From Clavaria fumosa (lineage: Eukaryota; Basidiomycota; Agaricomycetes; Agaricales; Clavariaceae), in contig OX637798.1 of the NCBI GenBank assembly GCA_951802425.1, positions 558,001 to 622,000 on the forward strand: a stretch of DNA of 64,000 nucleotides. Reading direction: 5' to 3'. Below the pieces are notes generated by a model. It saw nothing but the letters and a program-made list of their open reading frames with translations, ran no database searches and was not told where the DNA came from. Numbering within the stretch: position 1 is the stretch's first letter; each line of letters opens with the position of its first letter. Below, in pieces: positions 53,233-64,000 of this stretch. The position numbers and the translations under genes were made by a program.

Positions 53233-54832
53233 TTAAACGAGGTCGTGTGGTGGGGGTCGTGGGGGTGAGGACGCGTCGAGCACAGGCTCAGGGAAGGCCG
53301 GCAGTTCGATGGGGGACGACGTCGAGGCGCGGCGTTCGATGTCAGAGTCGAACGAGGAGCGCATGCTGCTCCGCCGCGACGAGCCGCCCGAGGACGAGGA
53401 TGAGATGGACGAGGGTGAGCCTGGTCGCGCAAGCTCGTCGTCCTTCTCTTTCTTCGCGTCGACGTACACGCTGCCGATGGACATGCGCACGGAGTCCCGT
53501 TCGGCCATCGAGTCGCGGGGCTGGACCAACTTCTCGTCTGGGAAGCTTGTCTGGGGCCTGACGAAGGAAGGCAGCACGCTGCCGAACTTTCCGCTGTATA
53601 ACGGCAAGCACCGTCAGCACTTGCACCCTGTCAGGTGAAGACAACTACGCACCGGTAAGTGGATTCCAAAGTGACGCTGGAATAGCCAACACGTTTCGCA
53701 ACAGTGACAAATGCGATCCTGTAGTGTTTCCTGGCCTCATCTGCAAAGCCGAAGAACGCGAAAAAGACGAAAGCGCAAGCTACACAAGCCCATCGAGTCG
53801 TCTCTACGCCAGCTTCCCACTCCGGACTAGCGGCCCAGAAGACGCGCGCGATTTGCCTCACTTTGGAGAAATTATGGTGCACGCTCTTGAAGCTGATATA
53901 TGGATAGACAGGGCTGAGAACGGCGTTCTGGTAAACCGCCCAAATGGAGAAAGGCACAGTGCAAGCAAGATCAACAGTTGCAAGAGCCATAAGACGCCAG
54001 TAGCGATCCGCGTTGATTGTCCCGCACTGTGAAAGGAGCTCCTTGAAACGAGAACGGCGCTTCGCGAAGGCACGAATCGTAAGGCCTGCGTGGACACCTC
54101 AGTGAGTGGAAGACATCGATCGAAAATCACATAGTAACGTACAGCCGTAGACGCCAGAAACCAACCCGATAACAATGGGCCATACGAAGACGAAGAAGAA
54201 CCCAACAGGTGTGTTGTAAACAGTGGGGTAGCAACCGATGTCCTCTAATATATCGAAGCGGTGACCCTCCACGATATAGTCTTCACATCGAGTCAGAATT
54301 TCAAAAATAACACGTGGAAGGAGTGACATACAGGCGAACTGTTCAATGAACGGGATGCCAAGGGCAATCGCGCAATCAGCCAGAATAACTCGACGCTTCT
54401 CCCTTCTCGTGATCGTAGCGGATCGTACAGAGGAGATGTGATACAGTCGGCGCATAATGCAGAGAGATGCCGCCGGGATTCCTACGTTGATGGCGATGGT
54501 GATGCGAGATGCTAGCACAACAGTTGAGCGGGCTCGAATACATATTCAGGGCGGCGGCTCGTCGACTTACAGATGTCACACCAGACGGGAGCCTTGTTCA
54601 CTGCTGTATTCCTGAACAAGATTGAGTTTATGAACCAGTTGAGGCAGCCTAGGGCCGTCCAGATCATGTAGAAACATGTTCCGGTATTCCATGCTGGACC
54701 AGGAAATGAGGATAAGAGCGGTGATGCCTAAAAACTGGAAAACGGACCTTCTAAATGCCAGGGAAAGGGTATTAATACCAAGATGAACCCGATGGCAGAG
54801 AACACAGTGAAAACCACGTCTACGGTGGGCAT
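53233..54832 (-). CDS. STE3-type pheromone receptor 4
   Basis: Six exons (about 54832-54748, 54693-54571, 54511-54332, 54280-54143, 54085-53653, 53593-53233) join to 439 aa. The start MPTVDVVFTVFSAIGF is split from AWNTGTC by an intron that receptors 1-3 lack, and the intron between exons 2 and 3 of receptors 1-3 is absent (its 180-nt exon equals their 113+67). Hallmarks are LIPFPWHLE, KAPVWCDI, INVGIPAASLCIMRRLYHIS, EGHRFDILEDIGCYPTVYNT and VHHNFSKVRQIARVFW. The last join uses the acceptor at about 53594 preceded by a CTGAC branch-like site; it leads to a charged tail (MSIGSVYVDAKKEKDDE ... SSFDSDIERR). Confidence 0.9.
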
Positions 54833-56215
54833 AGCGCACGACGGGATCGCCTGGGACTGGAGATGGGGGAGATAAAGCAGCGAACCATCCCTTGCGCGCT
54901 ACCCCTGCCTTTAAAAGACGACCCTCCCTCGTTGCCGACCTTGTGGGCTGATTTGGTATCTCAGTTGTGCTCTGAGAAAAATGCAAGCCGACCACGAGAT
55001 CAAATATAGCATGAGCAGATATGGAGCAACGTTTGTGACTTCCGTAATGGGCGGTGTTCATCGTCGTTACGTGCTTGCCAAATTGGGATACTTGTTTGTC
55101 CCCATTAGGTAAACAATGTGAACAGTTAACGTGACAACGTGACCGAAGTCAGCCAAAGCAAAGGGGGAGCGGATCCAAAGGCCTCTTTCACTTCGAAGAT
55201 GGTGTGGGTTAGCTTCATTCCTCATTGTAGTATGTCTGGTCGACACACACTGGGGCCCATTAGGAACGCGCGAGCAATCCCCCTCGGCCCATCAAACTTT
55301 AGCATCAGCGGCGCAGGACCTGATAGATGGACAGGGTGTGAGTAAACGATAAGCCCAAGAAAGGGGAAAAGCGCACAGGTATTGTATGTACATGTTTATC
55401 CTTCGTCGGCTAAAAGTCGATGATGACCATGTGACAGAGTAGCGCTCATGTGGTGAGGGTGAGAATCGATAAGGGAGATACCGGGCAACGTTCTTGGGAA
55501 TGGAGGGGGTTAGCGTAGTAATCACCACCCGGCGCGAACCCCCCATTACGGCGTAGTTTCTTTTTTACAAAGGCATGAATGGGCAGTGATGGCGACGTTC
55601 ATCGTAATTGCTGTCGCTAACAAAGAGTCGTCTCCCCGATAAACCCAGTTGCGAACCTAAGAGCCAGTACAAGAGCAGCCCCGTAGATCTCCAAGTTACA
55701 TCAGAGTTTCAGAAGCACAACAAGAACGGCCCCCAATCTAATAAGATTCGCTGGTTGCAAAAAGAGAGAAATTTGCAGAGGGAAGACAGCTGGTCTGGAC
55801 GTTGAACCGGAAGGCCATAGTGAGGGTAAAGAAGAGAGATGGGTTGGATGCGATTGCTCTACCGTCGTCGATACTTGTATGCGGGACTTGCCGGTCAGTC
55901 TTTTTGTCGTCGATACAATGACGGGCCACCTTTTTGTCTTCCACGTGGCATCTAATTGTTCATCGCAAAGATATTTTCCCAGCGCTTATAACCAATGGCT
56001 ACATCCTGGGAAATGGATTTATTTTATTTCTTAGTCAATTCACTGGCTACAGAGTGTGTGTGTTTAAAGCTACAAGTCGTTCGAAAAACAAGGCAAAAAT
56101 GGAGGAGAAAAAAAAGAAAATAATGGTGCAAAGTGGTTGTAGACAACTGCACCGCCACCCAACAATGAAAGCGAAGGGGAAACACAGCAACATGACTGGC
56201 ACCAGTCGAAATTAT
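54833..56215. other. Intergenic between receptors 4 and 5
   Basis: This contains the receptor 4 promoter and the receptor 5 3' flank. Scans on both strands found no frame ending in a CaaX box. Nothing coding is supported. Confidence 0.45.
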
Positions 56216-58266
56216 CTATACGAACATCTTCCTCCCAACCTCTGTCAAATAAACTGCCTCTCTAAATTTCTGCCTCTCCCATGAACCCGCGCTCAGCTTC
56301 CGAAAGAGTCCTCCGAGGCCGTCTCTCGTTTGTCGAACTGTCGCAAGCGGCAGAACCTGCAACGGCGGCGGACTCTCCACAACAGGCGACGACGGTATGA
56401 GTAGGCGCGGGGGGCGCGGGCGCGGGCGCAGACCCGGCAAGGGGGCGACAACCTCGTTGGCGGGCTGTGACGCATACGTGTTGTCGCTGTTGCTGCCGCT
56501 GCTGCTGAGCGAGGAAGATGACGGACTTGAGAAACCTCCAGTGGGCGGCTGGGGCCACGAGAAGCGCAGTAAAGAATCTATGTCCCCCGGCAGTGATGAC
56601 CATGCCGCCGGCAGAGATGGCGCGGTCAATGTTTCCATCCCTACGCCGTCAACCTCCTCGTTCAGCGTCTCACCATGGTTGAGCAAGGGTAAGGGCGCGG
56701 AGACTGCGCCTAGAGCGCCTGAGTGGACACTTGCCGTCGCCGTGCTGTAGACGCTGACGCTATCTGGTGACGTCGATCGTGGGGGTGGCACAGTCTGCGG
56801 CAACATCATTGCGGGCGTGACAGATGGTACCGCTGCCATGACTGGGGACCTCGCTCTGTTCCTTCTCACCCTGGACCGTTTGAAGTCGAAGGTGTCGTCC
56901 CACCCAGACCTAAGTTCAATGGGTGCATTCTCATCGGTACTCGCGCCGCTTCTCCACGTCCTCTGTGACCTTCAATTGCCGGTCAGCCAATCAATGATAG
57001 AATCAGACGAGAGTATATCGTATGCTAAGTACTCACACAGTCCGAGACAGGCTCGCGATGCTCCACCCCGTGACAGCGCCCCCAATCTTGCGGAGTGGGC
57101 TAGTGCCGTTCAACCGGACCCGCGCCCACTCGCCGAACGCACGATAGTCCTCGATGAGCTCAAACACGCGGGTCGTGAGGACGGCGAACACGACAGTCAG
57201 CACGGGGGCGATCCACCAGCCCCACACGATGGCGGACGCGCCCAAGGAGTCAGGGAGCTCGGCGAGCATGCGCGCGGAGACCGTCTCGATCTGGTAGAAA
57301 TTTGCCTGCACAGCGGCCAAGGACGTCCAGGGCTGTGGCCCCTGCGCGATTACGCTGTTTATGAAGACGAGATAGAGAGTCCCAAACAGGAGGGCAATGA
57401 GCCCGATGCATGCCGCGCTGCGGAGGCAGACTATGGCGGACAGTAATCCACGGCTTTGCATGTGTTCGGTGAAGCTGAAACCTTCACTATGTCGATCGAA
57501 TGCACGATTGAGCACGAGCGCTGTACCCAAGAGAAAATCACGTCACAGAACTGATAGACTTGAGCGCAGAAAGACAACAGACCTATGACCACGATTGCGG
57601 TGATGCTCAAAAGCATAGGCGGGAAGAACATTAATACGATGGCGAGCGTCGAGGGGTATATGGATGCTTGGCAACCATAGTTCTCAACTATTTGAAACCG
57701 GTGAGGCTGCACTAGGATGTCTGAAAAATCACGTTAACATGCATTGTGCAACTCAGCACTCAAAATTTGAAATCTCACGGAGTAGTGCATAGAGCAGGGG
57801 CACGATCAGGAACAGCAACACACATACGAAATCCTGAAACCATCGAGACACAGATTCAGGCCGAATCGCCCGTTTTGAGGCCGCGTGTTCGAGCTGAAAT
57901 CCGAGGTAGACGCATCCCGCGGGCAGCGCCATGTTGGCACTTAGGACAATCTTGGTGACTGTGTCAATTGGGAACATTCGTTCTCATTTGAGCGATGGAA
58001 AGAGCAATGGAGGGTCGAGATGTCGCACCGATGTCGCACCATACGGGGGCGCGCACGACCGTGTTCCCCGACCAGACCGCCGAGTTGACACCGTGGATGA
58101 AATTCCACATGAAGAGCCAGATGGCGATGGCCAGGTTGGGTAGCCAGAGTCGCGGCTTCTCAGCGCGCGGGCCGCTGCGCGTCGTCTTGAGAAGCAGGGG
58201 CAGGTACAGCGCGAGCAACAGCGTCGCAGAAATGAACGAGAGAGCGGAAAGGGCGGCGCCGGACAT
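56216..58266 (-). CDS. STE3-type receptor 5, divergent, long tail
   Basis: Five exons (about 58266-58029, 57958-57779, 57720-57583, 57520-57037, 56969-56216) join to 597 aa. ATG 58266 (MSGAALSALSFIS) is the first ATG; an upstream in-frame GTG is disregarded. The STE3 frame is kept (APVWCDI, QPHRFQIVENYGCQASIY, seven helices), but the loop after helix 2 and the PAASLC motif are replaced (ALPAGCVYLGFQLEHA). The tail is about 300 residues, Pro/Ser-rich, much longer than in its neighbours, with a basic patch (DFKRSRVRRNRARS) and a polyserine run. Exon phases for the core match receptor 4. It is probably a non-mating STE3-like receptor. Confidence 0.88.
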
Positions 58267-59204
58267 GCTAGACGACGAGGACACTCAAACGCCGCCCAGG
58301 AGCTCAGAGTCAAGGATGAAGAGAGTCGAGGAGTCAGCGCTGGGACATGGCTAATATCTATTGCCTCCTTTCGGGCTCGGGGGAGCTAGGGAAAACAGGA
58401 CAGACGTCAGTGTAGTACAAGGGCGAGATCTGTAATCGCACAGAGCAAGTCCGCGAGAGCGCCTTGCAAAAACGCCTCCATAACGGTTCACGCGTTCCAT
58501 AACCCAGGGCCGCCCAGTTTAATCCATCCGTTTGTTCGTCATGGACCGCAAATGAGAGCCTATCGTGGACTTTGCGGATCAAGTATGGCAAGCTCAATAA
58601 TTCGAATGTCGGACCATTGTATTACATTTGGCAGCCGGTTTGTCGGGCAAGCTCCGCGTCGCAGAGACTCCGAGACTCCTTCAGCCTTCAACGCAAATGA
58701 ATGACTTGAAGCTCAAGACAATGGATGAAGGTATCAAAGGCAAGAATGCTTCCGCCCATTACGTCAAATGACGGCGCTTGAGAGAGGTACTGTAATAAGA
58801 TCTAAGAGATTGGCGAGCCGCCAAGCCCGCCTCGTGATCAACGAACGTCGCACTCAGCGATTACTATGATATGCTCGTCCTCTTGTCATAAATTTTGTCC
58901 TAGAGGGAGAAAGAACGATACGTGGTCGCGCTACACAGAACCAGAACAAGGGCTACGGAAAGGTTGTACAAATTACATCGACTCGAGACGGGAGAAGTCG
59001 TGGATTCGGTTGCAGACAGGGATGATAGCGAACAAGCCAATGTAGGGTGCAGGGCGTACAAGGAGCAAAAGACAAAGTTTTGATCTCTGCCCAGTGTTCG
59101 AATGCTTGGAATAAGAGGTATTCAGCTTTTTTACGTCCCTGATCTTGAGGGAGCAGCCAGTGTGAAATGCTAAGGAAGACTTCGGTTTTTCGACAACAAC
59201 GTCT
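58267..59204. other. Intergenic, receptor 5 promoter side
   Basis: No CaaX-ending frame and no conserved coding frame was found on either strand. The stretch holds the receptor 5 promoter and the 3' flank of the coiled-coil membrane gene. Confidence 0.45.
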
Positions 59205-60814
59205 TCAGGGCGTAGTTAGCGTAGAAGAACCGACGCGTGCAGAAAGAAGATAATGCACCACGGTGCGAGCGGGGAGGGTGGCTAAATCACCGCATCGCAA
59301 CGCCAGGTTCACGCCAGGGATGCGAAGTAATGGTGGAGTTCTCGCCAAAGACGAAGAGCTCGGGGAGGGAGCGGGCGTGGTGTTGGTGCCGCGTCTGCTG
59401 ATTGTGGGCGAGTGCGGTGGCGAGTGATGGAAGAACGGGAAATCGACGTCCTCGGGAATCGTCTCGAGGCGCGGTGAAGAAGAGGACGAAGAGAAGTGGC
59501 GATGGTGCTTTGAGGACGCGATGGGCTTGGGGCTCCGCAGGGTGCTGCTTGGGCTCTGAGGGGTATCCGAGAGGGAAGGCAAGGACATAAACGACCACAA
59601 CCAATCGAGGAAGCCACTCTGGGTGGGCTGCGAGGACCGATGCATTTGCGCGCGGGTGCTCCCAGTCGCTGCTGATCCACCATGCTTGCTTCCTCGTTTC
59701 CATGCCTCAAAGGAGGCCTCGATTGCAGCAAGGTGTCCCTCCTGCGAATCGCGGGTCACGTCGCATTTCTTCTCGTGACGCCTGACCGTCTTCTCCACGC
59801 CGTCCACCGCCTCGTCCACGTAGTCGTACATCTCCTCCGCAAGGTCTGACATCTTGCCTTTGATGCGGCCGAGCGCCTTCTCGAGATCGCTGATGCGGTG
59901 CAGCATGGCGTCTAGCTTCGCCTGCGCATCCTCGGAAGCTGTCAGGGAGGGCGGGGGGTAGTGAATTTGGTCATGCAGATCTGCGACGCGCTCCTGGAGG
60001 CGCGCGATGAGATGTCTCCATGGCCGAATTCCGGTCGCAAGAATGAAGAGGCTTGTGGAAAACCAAGAGATGGCGTCTGCGCCGAGCACGAAGGTTGAGA
60101 CGTAGCGGAGGATGAAAGCGCCGAGGAAAGGTGAGATGATGGTGAGAGTGAGAAAGAATAGTTCTAGCGAGCGTAATTCAGAGGAAATAGCGGCTTGTTC
60201 GCGCTGTTCTGAAGGGCTAGCGGTTTCACTGAGTCGAGCTGGGCGTCGAGGAAGAGAAAGATTATATAAAGTCCAGGGAACTGGGATATCACTGTCAGAC
60301 GAGGAAATAGAAAGGACGTAGAATACGTGCTTTCAATGATTTGATGCAAATAGAAAATTAGGAGCAGCAAAAGAAGAACGTTTTTAACGTGGTCGCCTCC
60401 AGTGAGCCAATTGCCAAGTGGCGAGGCGAGCGCTACCACTACGGAGATGTCGAATTCGTACCAATGCGTTCGGGTCTGCGAGATGCGCTCAACGCGGGAC
60501 TGTTCTGAGCTAGAACTACGGCGGGGTGGAGAATCACTGAGAGGAGACATAATCGGCGCTTGGATTCGAACCGGGGTCCGGCTCGAACTACCCTCAGAAC
60601 CATCTTCGCTAGAGTCTGAATCGCCGTGGTACTTGGTAGGAAGCGGGGGTGCGTGTATTCTGTTCTCCCCGCCATTCTGCTTTGACTCGTGCGTTGTAGA
60701 TTCAAAGGCGTCTTCTGGATTGCTCAAATCGCTCTTCATGCCTGACTCGTCTGAAGCTGAGCGAGAGAGTATTCGCATCCTCCTCCGCAGTTGAACGGTC
60801 TCTGTCGTAGTCAT
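59205..60814 (-). CDS. Coiled-coil membrane protein of unknown function
   Basis: ATG 60814 begins MTTTETVQLRRRMRILSR (the upstream in-frame TTG is ignored). A Ser/Glu-rich segment of about 105 residues follows, then hydrophobic helices (NVLLLLLLIFYLHQIIE) and, across a short intron of about 35 bp near 60292-60326, VPWTLYNLSLPRRP, two more helices (LFFLTLTIISPFLGAFI; ISWFSTSLFILATG) and a coiled coil (LIARLQERVADLHDQI ... ISDLEKALGRIKGKMSDLAEEM). The C-terminus is Ser/Pro-rich with ETIPEDVDFPFFH. The intron length is at the low limit, so the join may need correction. The family is not recognised; the layout fits an ER or nuclear-envelope protein, which is inference only. Confidence 0.7.
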
Positions 60815-62457
60815 GGCTATCAGAGTGTTCAATGCTGCAAAAATTGGCAGCGCTGAGGGCCGCGATGCGCTTTACGGGGGACCTGCCCTGTTGTCCGAGG
60901 GGGAAATGATGGCAAACGCTGGTGCGACCAGGGGAAGTCACGTGCCAGAGTTTGCAGACTACAGAGTCAGTGCAGACACACATTTGAACGTTATATTGAT
61001 CTTCAGCCATGCACCCCAAAGGACCGGCTAAGGGCTTGTCGGGCATTGGGTAGGTCAATCGTAAGCAATTCGAATGCAACTCAAATCATTGACACGACGG
61101 ACAAATAGCTGTCCAGTCGTTGCGCCACATGTCATGTCCATTTATGTGCCAGTTACCTGACCAGTTAGTTGACCAGTCGCCTGGACATGTCACATGTTAT
61201 GCGTTACATATCGCGCGAATCGCTCGCCCTGACGGCAGGCCTGCACTTAGCAGCCCAATACTGCAAGAACAACAATGAGTAAGTGCCCCAACTCTGCCTC
61301 TGCCTCTGCAACCAACACAACCACAATTGCAGACCCGCCCGTGAGCGATGCCCACCGCCAGCACTTTGCCAAGTCGACCGAGCGTTCGGACCTCGAGCAT
61401 GCTTCAATTTCTGCAGCTTGTTCACATCTCTAGGCCCATGTTGATCAAAGGTGCTGTCCAGACATGACTTGGTGTTTGACTGTTGCCACTGACTCTTGGC
61501 AAGGTTTCAAACTGCCTGCTCTTGCGAAATGGACTGACAAATATATTGTTGAACTTATGGGAGACCGCTCGGTAACGGTGGCGGTGACACCGGACAGGTG
61601 AGGATTTCGTGGAACCTTTTGTGGAGTTGACGGCGCGTGCAGGTCACCATCCGGAGGGCGGCTTGGGGATACAACGGCAGCACCTGAGCCCAACACCGCC
61701 CACGCCATCTGAGCCCATGCCGATGGCACGGTGCTTCTTGCGCGGCAGAGGTGGCGGAAGCAGTAGCAGCGCAGGTGCCGGCGGTGATTTTGACGGGACC
61801 CGGCGCACACCTACGCGGACGGCATCGTCGCTCCCGACAGCAATGCTCATGGGCGGCACATCGCTCATGTCGTCTTCCTCAACAACAAACCCGCCAGAAC
61901 TGCTCCTCACACCCATGCCATCGTCACAGGAGGTTCAGCGCCTCGACTGGTTCTTCGGGCCCATGCGCCAGTGGATGGGCAACACTGTGCTTTCGCACCG
62001 CGCGGGGTCCCATCGCTCTCGCCTGCGGTTGCAACGCTGGTTATGGCCATGGCTTTTGTGACGCCGATGATGCCCTCGGGCATGTGTGCCAACTGCATCC
62101 GGGTTATCGGCAACTGCATCTCTATCCTCGGCACTCTCGACCTCGCCCCCGGCCGTGGCGCTCATGCACCACCCGCCCATTGCCTCCTACACCACCAAGG
62201 AAGTGGCGAGCACAACGGCGGCACCCTTGAGAAACCGCCACAGCGAGGAGGAGGTGCTATGCAGCTCGCGTGTGGCACCGCTGCCAATAGGTCATGTTGC
62301 ATACTATAACTGTCCATCTGGTACATTTGGCATTAAAGTAGGGACAATGATAGTTTGCAATTTGCATCGCAACCGGAAGTGATATGACCACTTTGTTTGT
62401 ATGTACTCATTGTATGTACTCCTAACATCTCTACAGACACATTGTGACTACTTTGTG
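60815..62457. other. Intergenic with a GC-rich block, nothing firm
   Basis: 61590-62310 is GC-rich with overlapping open frames of 112-159 residues in three registers; one (near 61805-62220) reads fairly protein-like segments (VVFLNNKPARTAPHTHAI, SGMCANCIRVIGNCISILG), but stops break it and no domain is recognised. It could be a relic of a coding exon or a transposon piece. 61080-61200 is rich in ccagt/acatgt words. Confidence 0.35.
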
Positions 62458-64000
62458 CTAAGCATCAGTGAGATGTGCCACAAGTTGCTGGCGCTTTCCA
62501 ACCATATCCTCATCCAACCAGTCTTCATCACCATAATCGGGCATTTCTTCATCCTCATCCAGATTCCATTCCTCCTCCTCCTCAGCCGCATCATCCAGCT
62601 CACCCTTGTCAGCCAGATGATACTTTGCCAAAATAGAACCTGCATACTTCTCCGCAAACCTCTTGTCACTGAGTCTTTCATCTGGAACACGGGCAAAGGC
62701 TTGAGTGGCATCTGGCAGGAGGGCAACTTTTGTAGTTGCAATGCGGCTTCGAAGTCGTGGTTGCAAGCTATTGAAGAAGTCTGGATCATAGTAATCAATT
62801 GGCATTCCAAGGGGAAGGGCCAAGAATTCGGTGTTCTTCTGGTTTTCTGGGACAATGCGCACACGCTCACGCCATCTTTTTGATGGGTCCCGACGCGCAT
62901 CTTCCTCCCTCTTCTTATCAAGTAGTCGGATCCAGACTTCCACCTCTGCTGAACGCTCTGGTTGCTTTTTGATGTGATAAACCTTTGAGCCATTTGGATC
63001 AGGCTCATCATCTGAAGTGGCTTTGGAGTCTACAAGATCACGGTAACGCTGCGGGTAATTATTCTCCTTGAGGAAGGCAAGACGAGCACCAGCAAGCTAG
63101 ACCAAGGAAATCATGTTAGTAATTGTACATCAAATTTGTAAATGAAGTACGCACTCGGGTGCGTCCACGATATTGAGGACTAGCCTCGACTGCAGCTTTG
63201 ACACTGCCAGGATTCCTACAATCCTTCTTGTAATGCAAATACAGGTAATGGTGTACGAAGTGATCATATAGACGGATCAACAGGGTCATATCCTTCGCAT
63301 ATGTTGTATTTGGCTTCATGTGGGCATATGCATGCGAAACGAGAGCTTGTTTGAATGTGTCGAGCGCAATAACTCGGCAAGCCGCATTGTACAATGCATA
63401 TGGAGTCTGGCGGAGATCAGGGCACCAGCAAATCAAACCAAACCTTGCAAGGCAGGCTTGTATGTACTCTAGCATGTGTTCTTCTACCTGACGAACTTGA
63501 ATAGCAATCTGTCCACGGTCGGTAACGGAGACAGAGGAACCAATCTGCACCAGAGACAATGGGATAAGCAGTGGCCCTTCCCGACACTGGTAAAGGGATG
63601 TCTCTGTTGAGAAACGGTCCGCAAAGGTAACCAGTATTTCATTAGGAGGGTTTTTAGGGACCTCCTTCGGATCAAGGAGGCCCCAGAGAACACGGATATG
63701 AAGATTCATTGCTCTCTATCAATATTCATATGTGAGTATGTTTTGGCAATCAGGAAACAGATGAGGAGATGCACCTGGAGCCCTCCGACATCATTTGGCA
63801 CCTCTGAGGGTAAGATACGGTGCAAATGGCTGGCCGGTTTCGCAACTGGCCGATCCTTCTTCGGTGTCACAGGGGATGGTGAACCCTCCCTGGTATTTGC
63901 ATGGCTTCTTGGCAGCTTTTCAGCGGTTAAAGCCAGAGCTGTCGATGTTTTTTTGGCGGTAGGATGCTTTGATGATCGAAGGTTTCGCGCAGGGGCTGAG
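62458..64000 (-). CDS. Partial gene, unknown family, runs off the right edge
   Basis: At least three exons on the minus strand join in frame: 64000 to about 63775 (Lys/Ser/Pro-rich, VTPKKDRPVAKPASHLHRI), about 63718-63155 (MNLHIRVLWGLLDPKEVP, IGSSVSVTDRGQIAIQVRQV, YDHFVHHYLYLHYKKDCRN) and about 63097-62458 (LAGARLAFLKENNYPQRYRD, DSKATSDDEPDPNGSKVY, WIRLLDKKREEDARRD, an acidic stretch DDAAEEEEEWNLDEDEEM, ending LVAHLTDA). Splice sites are GTGCAT..TAG and GTGCGT..TAG. The 5' end lies outside the window. I recall similar uncharacterised, often multicopy proteins in Agaricomycetes but cannot name a domain. Confidence 0.65.

Noticed and set aside
60541..60570. Possible tRNA T-arm (ggattcgaacc)
   Set aside because: The stem bases around it do not pair and it lies inside an exon of the coiled-coil membrane gene.
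61609..62061. 150-residue plus-strand ORF in the GC-rich block
   Set aside because: Three frames are open at once because of base composition; none has a convincing start, domain or splice context.

Overview
The window looks like a nuclear fragment from an agaricomycete (mushroom- or polypore-type) basidiomycete. The evidence is dense genes with many introns of about 45-70 bp, five STE3-type seven-helix pheromone receptors beside a CaaX pheromone precursor, a fungal NB-ARC/TPR protein of the type common in Agaricomycetes, chromodomain-bearing Ty3 elements, and an IML2/TTC39 gene in twelve short exons. No RNA gene could be supported.

Layout. 1-5.4 kb: repeat debris (an antisense LTR-like block, a 61-bp tandem array, a 500-bp perfect-to-near-perfect palindrome, a zinc-knuckle/reverse-transcriptase remnant) and a GC-rich pair of poorly understood divergent reading frames. 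5.8-9.1 kb: an intact five-exon NLR-like gene with ten near-identical 126-bp TPR repeats. 9.1-30.7 kb: a nested transposon heap. It holds a young chromovirus (12,255-17,869, TSD aaagt), a broken Ty3 element in two opposite halves (17.9-21.5 kb), a large inverted repeat (21,482-30,273) whose left arm was split by a second, decayed chromovirus (22,201-28,290, TSD caaaa), a Ty1/copia gag piece and several LTR-like copies of one dispersed family.

31-42 kb: ordinary host sequence, partly decayed: an IML2/TTC39 gene, an unrecognised minus-strand gene, a fumarate reductase-cytochrome b5 pseudogene missing two blocks, a DUF1769 fragment, and a WSC-domain polytopic membrane protein.

43-61 kb: a pheromone-receptor locus. 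Receptor 1 (minus) and receptor 2 (plus) are divergent and flank a 62-residue pheromone precursor; receptor 3 (plus) and receptor 4 (minus) converge; receptor 5 (minus) is divergent in sequence and has a very long tail. This is most likely the B (P/R) mating-type region or a STE3 cluster linked to it. A coiled-coil membrane protein follows, and the right edge carries a partial minus-strand gene. Exon joins were worked out by hand from GT-AG sites and frame; all five receptors, the NLR and the IML2 gene sum to whole codons.
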